From Sphingomonas ginsenosidivorax (GTDB lineage: Bacteria > Pseudomonadota > Alphaproteobacteria > Sphingomonadales > Sphingomonadaceae), in the NCBI RefSeq assembly GCF_007995065.1, contig NZ_VOQR01000001.1, positions 1,863,001 to 1,927,000 on the forward strand: DNA of 64,000 nt. Reading direction: 5' to 3'. The position numbers and the translations under genes were made by a program. The notes below the pieces were generated by a model that ran no database searches, was not told where the DNA came from, and saw only the letters and a program-made list of their open reading frames with translations. Within the stretch, counting starts at the first letter, position 1. Every line of letters starts with the position of its first letter. This document shows, in pieces, positions 48,110 through 56,353 of this stretch.

Positions 48110-48645
48110 TGCGTATCATCGCCGGAAAATGGCGCGGCCGCCCGATTGTCGCCCCCAAGGGTGAGGACACCCGCCCGACCGCGGACCGCACGCGCGAGGC
48201 GCTGTTCTCGATGCTGATCAGCCGCGTCGGCAGCTTCGAGGGGTTGGCGGTCGCCGACCTTTTCGCCGGCTCGGGCTCGCTCGGGATCGAGGCCCTGTCG
48301 CGCGGCGCGGCGTCGTGCCTGTTCGTCGAACAGGACCGGTTCGCGGTCGATGCGTTGAGGGCCAACCTCACCAAGCTCGACGTCCGCGCCGACGTCCGCG
48401 CGACTTCGGTGATGGCGCTCGGCCCGGCGCCGGCGGCGCTCGACGTCATCATGATGGACCCCCCCTACGGCACCGGCGCCGGCCTTGTCGCGCTCGACAA
48501 GCTCGCCCGCCTCGGCTGGACCAACGCCGCGACCTGGATCAGCATCGAGACCGGCAAACAGGAAGTCGTCGAGCTGCCCGGCTTCGACGTCGACGCCACG
48601 CGGGTCTACGGCAAGGCGCGGATCACGCTGCTGAGAGCGGCGTAA
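48109..48645 (+). CDS. rsmD: 16S rRNA (guanine(966)-N(2))-methyltransferase RsmD
   Basis: RsmD methylates G966 of 16S rRNA in the assembling small subunit. The 178-residue SAM-dependent enzyme has MRIIAGKWRGRPI at the start, RPTADRTREALFSML and the SAM-binding DLFAGSGSLGIEALSRGA. The catalytic motif is MMDPPYG. It is translationally coupled to the pseudouridine synthase, so two rRNA modification steps share a message. A family C repeat follows. Confidence 0.96.
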   Translation: MRIIAGKWRGRPIVAPKGEDTRPTADRTREALFSMLISRVGSFEGLAVADLFAGSGSLGIEALSRGAASCLFVEQDRFAVDALRANLTKLDVRADVRATSVMALGPAPAALDVIMMDPPYGTGAGLVALDKLARLGWTNAATWISIETGKQEVVELPGFDVDATRVYGKARITLLRAA

Positions 48646-48647
48646 GT

Positions 48648-48756
48648 CCCCGTCATGCTGAACTCGTTTCAGCATCCACCAAGCGTCAAGCGCAGCGTTC
48701 GCAATCGAATGGCACGCGTTCCACGAGGTGGATCCTGAAACAAATTCAGGATGACG
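48648..48756. repeat. Palindromic repeat, family C copy 3
   Basis: CCCCGTCATGCTGAACTCGT opens it; GATCCTGAAACAAATTCAGG and ATGACGG close it. It lies between the convergent rsmD and MHS transporter genes and may serve as their shared terminator. Confidence 0.8.
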
Positions 48757-48783
48757 GCGGTCTTTGTCGCGCGCGGAGCGCCT

Positions 48784-50037
48784 TTACCGAGGCCGCCCGA
48801 GCATCGCCAACCCACCCAGGCTCAAGACCCCCGCGCCCATCAGGTACAGCCCGACCATCCACAACCCGTGCGGCGCCAGCGCCTCCGCCACGATCGGCGC
48901 CAGCGCCCCGCCCAGCACGCCGCCGAGGTTGAACGTCATCGACACGCCGGTGTAGCGCACGCCCGCAGGAAACAGGCTCGGCAGCCACCCGCCGAGCGGT
49001 CCGTAGGCGAACCCCATCACGAACAAAGCGCCCGACAGCCACAGCCACACCACGAACAGCGATCCCGCGCCCAGCATCGGCCCCATCGCCGCGCCGACCA
49101 GCACGCATCCCGCAAAGCCGATCGCCAGCATCCGTCCCGCCGAATGCCGGTCCGCCAGCACGCTCGCGACGATCACGCCGCCTGCAAGGAACCAGATCGC
49201 CACCAGCTCGACTGCGAGGAACGCCTCGCGCGAATAGCCGAGCGTCTTGGTGCCGTATCCGAGCGCGAACGCCGTCGCGAGATAGAAGAGCGCGAAGCAC
49301 GCGATCACGCCGAACGTCCCCGCCAGCGTCGGCCGCAGATGCTGCGTCAGCAACGTCGCGATCGGCACCTTCGGGATCGCCTCGGCCGCCTCCGCCTCGA
49401 GGAATGCCGGCGTCTCGACCAGCTTCAGCCGCACCCACAGCCCCAGCGCCACCAGCACCGCGCTCAGCAGGAACGGGATCCGCCACCCCCAGGCGAGGAA
49501 CTGCGCGTCGTCGAGCACCAGCCCGATCACCAGGAACAGCCCGTTCGCGGCCAGGAACCCGACCGGCGCGCCGAGCGGCGGGAACATCCCCCACGTATTG
49601 CGACGATGCGCCGGCGCGTTCTCGACCGCGAGCAACGCCGCCCCGCCCCATTCGCCGCCCAGCCCCAGCCCCTGCCCCAGCCGCATCAGGCACAGCAGCG
49701 CAGGCGCGATCCACCCGACCTGCGCATAGGTCGGCAGGAACGCGATCGCGACGGTAGACCCGCCCATCAGCACCAGGCTCGCGACCAAAGTCGACTTGCG
49801 CCCGACGCGGTCGCCGAAATGCCCGAACAGCACCGCGCCCACCGGCCGCGCGACGAAGGCGAGCCCGAACGTCGCATAGGACAGCAACAGCTGCGCCCCC
49901 GGCGACTGCCCGCTGAAGAACAGCGGCCCGTACACCAGCGCGGCCGCGGTCGCATAGATGTAGAAATCGTAGAATTCGACCGCGGTGCCGACCAGGCTGG
50001 CGGCGAGGATGCGGCGATGGGAGCGAAGCGTCGTCAT
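48784..50037 (-). CDS. MHS-family MFS transporter (metabolite:proton symporter)
   Basis: The 417-residue inner-membrane protein has 12 predicted helices. The N-terminal ASLVGTAVEFYDFYIYATAAALVYGPLFF is the hallmark of the metabolite:H+ symporter branch (ShiA/ProP/KgtP-like). RPVGAVLFGHFGDRVGRKSTLV and MRLGQGLGLGGEWGGAALLAVE carry the MFS motif and the MHS signature. Candidate substrates are organic acids, shikimate-like compounds or betaines; no neighbour settles this. It lies downstream of the VOC gene on the same strand, 39 bases away. Confidence 0.93.
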   Translation of the reverse strand: MTTLRSHRRILAASLVGTAVEFYDFYIYATAAALVYGPLFFSGQSPGAQLLLSYATFGLAFVARPVGAVLFGHFGDRVGRKSTLVASLVLMGGSTVAIAFLPTYAQVGWIAPALLCLMRLGQGLGLGGEWGGAALLAVENAPAHRRNTWGMFPPLGAPVGFLAANGLFLVIGLVLDDAQFLAWGWRIPFLLSAVLVALGLWVRLKLVETPAFLEAEAAEAIPKVPIATLLTQHLRPTLAGTFGVIACFALFYLATAFALGYGTKTLGYSREAFLAVELVAIWFLAGGVIVASVLADRHSAGRMLAIGFAGCVLVGAAMGPMLGAGSLFVVWLWLSGALFVMGFAYGPLGGWLPSLFPAGVRYTGVSMTFNLGGVLGGALAPIVAEALAPHGLWMVGLYLMGAGVLSLGGLAMLGRPR

Positions 50038-50076
50038 CGCCCGTGCATCCGTCGAACGCCTGGCGCGGTCAACCGG

Positions 50077-50466
50077 CTAGCCGCGATGGATCGCGCACAG
50101 CTTGTTGCCGTCGGGGTCGCGGACATAGCCGAGGTTGAGCCGCCCCAGCCCCGTGTCACGCGGTCCCGGCGCGGCTTCGATCGAGCTTCCGCCATTGGCG
50201 ACGGCGGCATCGTGGAACGCCTGGACCTGTTCGAGCGACTCGCACTTGAACCCGATGGTGCTGCCATTCCCCGGCGTCGCAGGCTGGTCGTCGATCGGCT
50301 GGCTGACCGCGAACGCATTGCCGGCGTGGCGGTAGAACAGCCGGACGTGCCCGCTGTCCGTGACGTTCCGAGCCGGCTCGCCCGCACCGAGCACGCCCAG
50401 CACGGCGTCGTAGAACCGCTTGGACCGCTCGATATCGTTCGATCCGACCATCACGTGGTTGAACAT
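50077..50466 (-). CDS. VOC (glyoxalase/bleomycin-resistance fold) family protein
   Basis: The 129-residue protein is a single vicinal-oxygen-chelate module pair: FNHVMVGSNDIERSKRFYDAVLGVLG at the start (His4 is a metal ligand). FEPARN-like segments lie in the middle, and LNLGYVRDPDGNKLCAIHRG at the end supplies the last ligand. Such proteins may be dioxygenases, lyases or resistance proteins. The substrate is unknown. The start overlaps no neighbour; a terminator separates it from the small membrane-protein gene upstream. Confidence 0.9.
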   Translation of the reverse strand: MFNHVMVGSNDIERSKRFYDAVLGVLGAGEPARNVTDSGHVRLFYRHAGNAFAVSQPIDDQPATPGNGSTIGFKCESLEQVQAFHDAAVANGGSSIEAAPGPRDTGLGRLNLGYVRDPDGNKLCAIHRG

Positions 50467-50562
50467 TCTCTCTCTCCCGACGCGGACCTCCGCGCACCCC
50501 GGTTGCTACACCCCGGCGCGACGGATTCCATCCGGCATCGGCAATCGAAGGCGTTCCAAATG

Positions 50563-50593
50563 AAAAAGGCCCCCACCGCGAGGTGGAGGCCTT
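50563..50593 (-). terminator. Rho-independent terminator of the small membrane-protein gene
   Basis: On the minus strand GGCCTCCACC and GGTGGGGGCC form a 10-base stem (one U-G pair) with a TCGC loop, then five Ts, 23 bases past the stop at 50616. Confidence 0.9.
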
Positions 50594-50615
50594 CGTCGCC
50601 GTGATGCGGGTCGGC

Positions 50616-50921
50616 TTACTTCTTCACGCCGACCGTCGGGACGTCGACCGTCTCGGTTTCGGTCTTCACCTTGGGGACTTCGACTTCGGTCTTCTTGGTG
50701 CCGACGACGACTTCCTTCGAGTTCAGGTCGACGTTCGGCAGCTCGCCGCCCTTGACCGAGACCTGCGGCAGCGCGCCGTCATTCTTGACGTCGGCGCTCC
50801 AGAACCCGGTGGCGAACAGCACGCCGACGATGGCGGCGATCACGACCAGGACGATCACGATCGTCGACGCGCCGCCCCGACGCTTCGGCGGAACGGTCTC
50901 GGTGGTGCGGTAATCGGACAT
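50616..50921 (-). CDS. Small single-pass membrane protein, likely general-stress regulated
   Basis: The 101-residue protein has a short Pro/Arg-rich N-terminus (SDYRTTETVPPKRRGG), one membrane helix at about 18-40 (STIVIVLVVIAAIVGVLFATGFW), and a periplasmic tail of alternating Val/Lys/Glu (TEVEVPKVKTETETVDVPTVGVKK). I do not recognise the family. ATG 50921 follows GGGAGAG at a good distance. A strong match to the EcfG promoter consensus lies about 28 bases upstream, and a terminator directly follows, so it is a monocistronic unit. Confidence 0.85.
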   Translation of the reverse strand: MSDYRTTETVPPKRRGGASTIVIVLVVIAAIVGVLFATGFWSADVKNDGALPQVSVKGGELPNVDLNSKEVVVGTKKTEVEVPKVKTETETVDVPTVGVKK

Positions 50922-50949
50922 GATACTCTCCCTGTTGTAACGGAAAAGA

Positions 50950-50974
50950 AACGATAGCATCGTCAACTTGTTCC
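50950..50974 (-). promoter_or_regulatory. EcfG-type general-stress promoter
   Basis: On the minus strand GGAAC (50974-50970), 16 bases, then CGTT (50953-50950) match the alphaproteobacterial EcfG consensus exactly. The -10 ends 28 bases before the ATG at 50921. Confidence 0.75.
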
Positions 50975-51003
50975 CGGACGTCAGGGCGTTAGCAACCGTG
51001 CGT

Positions 51004-52662
51004 TCAATACCCCATGCCCTGCGCGACGCCGAGCAGCGCCCAGTACAGCACGCCAGCGAGCAGCATCGCCACCGGCAGCGTCATCACCCAGGCGAGGATC
51101 ATGTTGCGCACCGTGCGCCGCTGCAGCCCCCCGCCGTTCGCGACGCTCGCGCCGGCGACGCCCGACGACAGGATGTGCGTGGTCGACACCGGCAGGCCAT
51201 AGCGGTCCGCCAGCATGATCGTCGCCGCCGCCATCAGCTCGGCCGACGCGCCCATGCCGTACGTCAGATGCGACTTGCCGATCCGCTCGCCGACCGTGAC
51301 GACGATCCGCTTCCAGCCGACCATCGTGCCCAGCCCCAGCGCCAGCGCGACCGTGACCTTCACCCATAGCGGGATGTAGCGCGTGCCGTGCTCGAGCTGC
51401 GTGCCATACGCCTTGAGGACTCCCACCTCCTGCGCGGTGAAGCGGGCCTGTGCACGCGTGTCGGACGCGACCAGCTTGGTCGTGTCGAGCACCAGGTACA
51501 TGTCGTTGCGCAGGTTCGGCGTCGCCGCGGCGGGCACCTTGCCGAGCGAACCATAGCCCGCGATGCGATCCGATACGTCGTTCGACAGCGCGGCAAGCCC
51601 GCCATACACCGCCGGATCGTCGATCCGCTTGGTCTTCAGCGCCTGCGTGACCACCGTGCGGGCGGCGGCGAGATTGGTGGCCGGGCCGTTGGCGTGCGCC
51701 GCATAGGCCGACGACGCGGCGCGCGCAGCCTGCACGAACCCCGGCGTCGCGCTCTCGGGCACGGTGCGGTTGAGCGCATAGGCGGTCGGGGCGCAGCCGA
51801 TCAGGATCAGCATAATCAGCCCCATGCCCTTCTGCCCGTCGTTGCTGCCATGCGCGAAGCTGACCGCGGTGCAGGTGCCGATCAACAGCGCACGGATCCC
51901 CTTTGGCGGCGGCGACTGATCCTTCGGCGCCTCGTACAGCGTCTTGTCGCGCACGAACCGCTTCATCACCAGCAACAGCAACAGGGCGCCCGCGAACCCG
52001 ACCAGCGGGCTGAACGCCAGCGCGGAGAGCACTTTCCAGACCTGCGCCATGTCGACGCCCGACGTCCCGTCGGCGCCGCCGCGCAGGATCTGGTTGGCGA
52101 GGCCCACGCCCAGGATCGATCCGATCAGCGCATGGCTCGACGAATTGGGCAGCCCCACGAACCACGTCGCGAGATTCCACAGGATCGCGGCGAGCAGCAG
52201 CGCGAAGATCATCGCGAACCCGCCCGCGCTGCCGACGTTGAGGATCAGATCGACCGGCAACAGCGTGATGATCGAATAGGCGACGGCGCCCGACGACAGC
52301 ACCACGCCCAGGAAGTTGAAGAACCCCGACCACAGCACGGCCAGCGGCGCCGGCATCGAGTGCGTGTAAATCACCGTCGCGACCGCGTTGGCGGTATCGT
52401 GGAAGCCGTTTACGAATTCGAACCCCAGCGCGATCAGCAGCGCGAGCGCGAGGAACGCGAACGCCCCGAACGCCAGGTTCTCGCCGACCTGCGCGGTATC
52501 GACGAAGACGCTGAACCCGGCATAGCCCAGACCGCCGAGCAGCACGGCGAGGAAGATCCAGCGGGTCGAGGGATGGAGCGCGTGGTCGAGCCTCGGTCCG
52601 GCATGCGCCGGCTTGGAGTGCGACGCGATCGATTCACCGTGCGGTGTAAAGGTGGTTGCCAT
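51004..52662 (-). CDS. pit: Pit-family inorganic phosphate transporter
   Basis: This low-affinity inner-membrane phosphate (metal-phosphate):H+ symporter has 552 residues and about 10-12 helices. The inverted-repeat signatures of the PiT/PHO4 family are both present: FVNGFHDTANAVATVIYT in the first half and SFAHGSNDGQKGMGLIMLIL in the second. LPNSSSHALIGSILGVGLA and LPVSTTHILSSGVAGA match as well. A Pho-box-like direct repeat lies 26 bases upstream of the start, suggesting PhoB control. The central loop (about 290-400) is longer than in E. coli PitA. Confidence 0.95.
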   Translation of the reverse strand: MATTFTPHGESIASHSKPAHAGPRLDHALHPSTRWIFLAVLLGGLGYAGFSVFVDTAQVGENLAFGAFAFLALALLIALGFEFVNGFHDTANAVATVIYTHSMPAPLAVLWSGFFNFLGVVLSSGAVAYSIITLLPVDLILNVGSAGGFAMIFALLLAAILWNLATWFVGLPNSSSHALIGSILGVGLANQILRGGADGTSGVDMAQVWKVLSALAFSPLVGFAGALLLLLVMKRFVRDKTLYEAPKDQSPPPKGIRALLIGTCTAVSFAHGSNDGQKGMGLIMLILIGCAPTAYALNRTVPESATPGFVQAARAASSAYAAHANGPATNLAAARTVVTQALKTKRIDDPAVYGGLAALSNDVSDRIAGYGSLGKVPAAATPNLRNDMYLVLDTTKLVASDTRAQARFTAQEVGVLKAYGTQLEHGTRYIPLWVKVTVALALGLGTMVGWKRIVVTVGERIGKSHLTYGMGASAELMAAATIMLADRYGLPVSTTHILSSGVAGASVANGGGLQRRTVRNMILAWVMTLPVAMLLAGVLYWALLGVAQGMGY

Positions 52663-52687
52663 GGCAGACCCGCCTTTGCCGCCGATG

Positions 52688-52705
52688 GTGACGTTTTTAT
52701 GACAA
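52688..52705 (-). promoter_or_regulatory. Pho-box-like site upstream of pit
   Basis: On the minus strand TTGTCAT, AAAA, ACGTCAC gives two TGTCA-like half-sites with an 11-base period, the layout of PhoB boxes. The first repeat matches the consensus CTGTCAT at six of seven bases, the second at four. Confidence 0.5.
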
Positions 52706-52801
52706 TCGCGCTGGCCTTGTCCGGCACCAGCCCCCGTTTCGGCACGGACGCACGCCCGTCGCGGCTTGCCCCCGGCCGTCCCGTTCCCTACCTGTTCACC
52801 G

Positions 52802-55087
52802 GTGAACCAGCTCGCTCAGACCGCCCAAGCCGAACCGCCCTATCTCCGCGGCCTCAACCCGCCGCAGCGCGAGGCGGTACTGACCACCGACGGCCCCGTG
52901 CTGATCATCGCGGGCGCCGGCACCGGCAAGACCGCCGCGCTGACCGCACGACTCGCCCACCTGATCTTCACGCGGAAAGCGTGGCCCAGCGAGATCCTGT
53001 CGGTCACCTTCACCAACAAGGCCGCACGCGAGATGCGCGAGCGGGTCGGCCGACTCGTCGGCGACGCGGTCGAGGGCATGCCCTGGCTCGGCACCTTCCA
53101 CGCGATCGCCGCCAAGATGCTGCGCCGCCATGCCGAGCTGGTCGGGCTGCAGTCGAACTTCACGATCCTCGACACCGACGACCAGCTGCGCCTGTTGAAG
53201 CAGCTGATCCTAGCCGCCGACATCGACGAAAAGCGCTTCCCCGCGCGGTCGCTCGCCGGGCTGATCGACCAATGGAAGAACAAGGGCCTCGTCCCCGCCG
53301 ACATCGATGCCGGCGAATCCGAACGCTACGCCAACGGCCGCGGCGGCGAGTTGTACGCGCAGTACCAGGCCCGCCTCGTCGCTCTCAACGCGTGTGACTT
53401 TGGTGACCTTCTGCTCCACATGCTGGTCATCCTGAAGCGCCACCGCGACGTGCTCGCGATCTACCAGCAGCGCTTCAAATACATCATGGTCGACGAGTAT
53501 CAGGATACCAACTCGTCGCAATATCTCTGGCTGCGGCTGCTCGCGCAGGAGCACAAGAACATCGCCTGCGTCGGTGACGACGACCAGTCGATCTATTCCT
53601 GGCGCGGCGCACAGGTCGAGAACATCCTGAAGTTCGAACGCGACTTCCCCGGCGCGAAGGTCATCCGTCTCGAACAGAATTACCGCAGCACCCCGCATAT
53701 CCTGGGCGCGGCGTCGGGCGTGATCGCCAACAATGGCGGGCGCCTGGGGAAACAGCTCTGGACCGAGCTCGACGTCGGCGAGAAGGTCAAGGTCATCGGC
53801 GTCTGGGACGGCCCCGAGGAGGCGCGCCGCGTCGGCGAGGAGATCGACGCCGTCCGCCGCTCGGGCAAGAGCCTCGACGAAGTCGCGATCCTCGTCCGCG
53901 CGCAGCACCAGACGCGCGAGTTCGAGGACCGCTTCATCGCGATCGGGATGCCGTACAAGATCGTCGGGGGTTTTCGCTTCTACGAACGTGCCGAGATCCG
54001 CGACGCGCTCGCTTACTTACGTGTCGTCAACCAGCCCGCCGACGACCTCGCCTTCGAACGCATCGTCAACGTTCCCAAGCGAGGGCTCGGCGACAAGGCG
54101 GTGGCGAAGGTCCACCAGCTCGCCCGCGCGACGGGCGTGCCGCTGACCACCGCCGCCGCGCGCATCCTCGACACCGACGAACTGACCGGGGCCGCCAAGA
54201 AATCGCTCGGCCGCCTCGTCGGCGACATCGCGCGCTGGCGCGACATGGCGTCCAGCCTCCCCCACGCCGAGCTCGCGCGCCAGCTGCTCGACGAGAGCGG
54301 CTACACCGCGATGTACCAGGCCGAGAAATCGGTCGAGGCCACCGGCCGGCTCGAGAACCTCAGCGAGCTCGTCCGCGCGATGGAGGAATACGACTCGCTC
54401 GGCGCGTTCCTCGAACACGTCTCGCTGGTCATGGACAATGAGGGCGGCGCGCAGGACCCGCAGGTCACGATCATGACGATCCACGCCGCCAAGGGTCTCG
54501 AATACGACACCGTCTTCTGCGTCGGCTGGGAGGAAGGGCTGTTCCCCTCGCAACGCTCGCTCGACGAGGGCGGCGTGAAGAGCTTGGAGGAGGAACGCCG
54601 CCTCGCCTATGTCGCGATCACGCGCGCGCGGCGCCTTGCGGTCATCATCCACGCCGCCAACCGCCGCATCTACGGCCAGTGGAATTCGTCGATCCCGTCA
54701 CGCTTCGTCGGCGAACTCCCCGACGAGCATATCGATGCCGAGACCACCATGTCGGGCGGCGCGAGCCTGTGGCAGGCGAACTGGTCCGAGAAGGCCGACC
54801 CGTTCGCCGACGTCGCGCGCGGCACCGGTCGCGGCCCGGGCTGGCAGCGCGCGGCGAGCCCCGGCAGCACCTTTTCGTCCAAGCCCTCGCGCGTCGTCGA
54901 ATCGCGCGCCAGTGCGGTCAGCCTCGGCAACAAGGGCCGCGACGACCTCAGCGTCGGCATGCGCGTGTTCCACCAGAAGTTCGGCTATGGCGCGATCCTG
55001 GTGATCGAGGGCAACAAGCTCGAGATCGACTTCGAGAATGCCGGCCAGAAGCGGGTGATGGACAGCTTCGTGACGCTCGGCGGCTAG
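52802..55087 (+). CDS. ATP-dependent DNA helicase, UvrD/PcrA type
   Basis: This SF1A 3'-5' helicase works in nucleotide-excision and mismatch repair and clears recombinases from DNA. The 761-residue protein has the order GLNPPQREAV (Q motif), LIIAGAGTGKTAAL (Walker A, 38-44), SVTFTNKAAREMRERV, VDEYQDTN, VGDDDQSIYSWRGA, RLEQNYRS, TIHAAKGLEYDTVF and LAYVAITRAR. The C-terminal end (VFHQKFGYGAILVIEGNKLEIDFENAGQKRVMDSFV) is the Tudor-like RNAP-binding domain of UvrD/PcrA. I used GTG 52802; a TTG at 52766 would add 12 residues. Its stop overlaps the symporter gene by 4 bases. Confidence 0.95.
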   Translation: MNQLAQTAQAEPPYLRGLNPPQREAVLTTDGPVLIIAGAGTGKTAALTARLAHLIFTRKAWPSEILSVTFTNKAAREMRERVGRLVGDAVEGMPWLGTFHAIAAKMLRRHAELVGLQSNFTILDTDDQLRLLKQLILAADIDEKRFPARSLAGLIDQWKNKGLVPADIDAGESERYANGRGGELYAQYQARLVALNACDFGDLLLHMLVILKRHRDVLAIYQQRFKYIMVDEYQDTNSSQYLWLRLLAQEHKNIACVGDDDQSIYSWRGAQVENILKFERDFPGAKVIRLEQNYRSTPHILGAASGVIANNGGRLGKQLWTELDVGEKVKVIGVWDGPEEARRVGEEIDAVRRSGKSLDEVAILVRAQHQTREFEDRFIAIGMPYKIVGGFRFYERAEIRDALAYLRVVNQPADDLAFERIVNVPKRGLGDKAVAKVHQLARATGVPLTTAAARILDTDELTGAAKKSLGRLVGDIARWRDMASSLPHAELARQLLDESGYTAMYQAEKSVEATGRLENLSELVRAMEEYDSLGAFLEHVSLVMDNEGGAQDPQVTIMTIHAAKGLEYDTVFCVGWEEGLFPSQRSLDEGGVKSLEEERRLAYVAITRARRLAVIIHAANRRIYGQWNSSIPSRFVGELPDEHIDAETTMSGGASLWQANWSEKADPFADVARGTGRGPGWQRAASPGSTFSSKPSRVVESRASAVSLGNKGRDDLSVGMRVFHQKFGYGAILVIEGNKLEIDFENAGQKRVMDSFVTLGG

Positions 55088-56325
55088 AGACTCTCCCGGC
55101 GATACGCGATATCGTCGAGTTCGCCCTCCCACCGCGCCACGACCGTCGCGACCGTCAGGTTCGCGCTCGCCGACGGCACCGTCCGCGTCATGTCGAGCAG
55201 CCGGTCGAACGGCAGCACGAAGCCGACCACCAGCGCGGTCTGCTCGGGCGCGACGCCGACCGCGGACAGCACCGCCGCGAGCATGAACAGCGACGCCGAT
55301 GGCACCGGCGCGGTCCCGAACGCTGCCAGTGCGCCGGTCAGCAGGACGATCCCGTACACCCCGGCATCGACCGGCACCGCGAACGCCTGCAGGCTGAACA
55401 CGCTCAGCAGCCCGACATACATCGCGGTACCATCCTTCCCGATGCTCGCGCCGAGCGGCAGCACCGTCGAGTACACCGACTTCCCGATCCCCAGGTTGCG
55501 CCCCGCGACCGTCATCGCGACCGGCAGCGTCGCCGAAGACGACGCCGTCGAGAACGCAACAGCCAACGCATCGACGATCCCGCGGAAGAACCGCACCACC
55601 GGCACCCGCGCGAGCAGCCGCAGCATCAGGCTGTGGACGACGACGATCTGGATCAGCGACCCGACCACGACGCTGAGCGCGAGCCACCCGATGTTGAGGA
55701 ACACCCCCGCGCCATTGGCAGCGACCGCGTTGGCGATCAGCGCGAACACCCCGAACGGCGTCAGCTCCATCACCACGCCGACGATCCTCAGCAGCACCGC
55801 CGACAACGACTGCAGCACGGTCGCGAACGGCTTGCCCGCCTCGCCTGCCAGCACCGTCCCGACCCCGAACAGGATCGCCACGAAGATCAGCGCGAGCATG
55901 TCGCCCTTGGCGAGCGCTTCGACGATGTTGAGCGGGACGATCCCGACCAGCTGGTCGTAGAGCGCCACCGGCGGCCCCAGCGGCTTCGGAATCGCGCTAC
56001 CTATCGCCGCCCCCTCGCCCGGCCGGATCACCATCGCCACCGCCATCCCGACGCTGACCGCGAGCCCCGTCATCGCCGCGAACAGCCCGACCGCACGCCC
56101 GCCGAGCGGCCCCAGCCGCTTGGGATCGGCCAGCGACGTGATCCCCGACGCGATCGTCACCAGCACGATCGGCGCGACCAGCATCCGGATCGCCCGAATA
56201 AACAGGTCGCCCATGAACGCGACCTTCGGCGCCGCGCTCGGCCACACGAGCGCCAGCAGCAACCCGAGCGCGAGCCCGCCGAGCACGCGCTGCCACAAGG
56301 GAACCGCAAACCACCGCCGCATCAT
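55084..56325 (-). CDS. Dicarboxylate/amino acid:cation symporter (DAACS, GltP/DctA type)
   Basis: The 413-residue inner-membrane protein has the glutamate-transporter fold: eight helices and two re-entrant hairpins. The hairpin signatures are AFSTASSSATLPVAM and, after LPLGASIGKDGTAMY, ALVVGFVLPFDRLLDMTRTVPS. The family's NMDGT appears here as GKDGT. Likely cargo is glutamate, aspartate or a dicarboxylate; the upstream dgcN-dgcA pair suggests D-glutamate or N-acetyl-D-glutamate. It is the last gene of the minus-strand run that begins at the SIS-domain gene, and is convergent with the helicase. Confidence 0.93.
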   Translation of the reverse strand: MMRRWFAVPLWQRVLGGLALGLLLALVWPSAAPKVAFMGDLFIRAIRMLVAPIVLVTIASGITSLADPKRLGPLGGRAVGLFAAMTGLAVSVGMAVAMVIRPGEGAAIGSAIPKPLGPPVALYDQLVGIVPLNIVEALAKGDMLALIFVAILFGVGTVLAGEAGKPFATVLQSLSAVLLRIVGVVMELTPFGVFALIANAVAANGAGVFLNIGWLALSVVVGSLIQIVVVHSLMLRLLARVPVVRFFRGIVDALAVAFSTASSSATLPVAMTVAGRNLGIGKSVYSTVLPLGASIGKDGTAMYVGLLSVFSLQAFAVPVDAGVYGIVLLTGALAAFGTAPVPSASLFMLAAVLSAVGVAPEQTALVVGFVLPFDRLLDMTRTVPSASANLTVATVVARWEGELDDIAYRRESL

Positions 56326-56353
56326 CGTAAGTCCCCTTGGTAGCGTGCGCGCG

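Noticed and set aside
54679..56343. 554-codon frame spanning the helicase end and the symporter
   Set aside because: It crosses two real genes in other frames and has only Arg/His/Gln-rich sequence.
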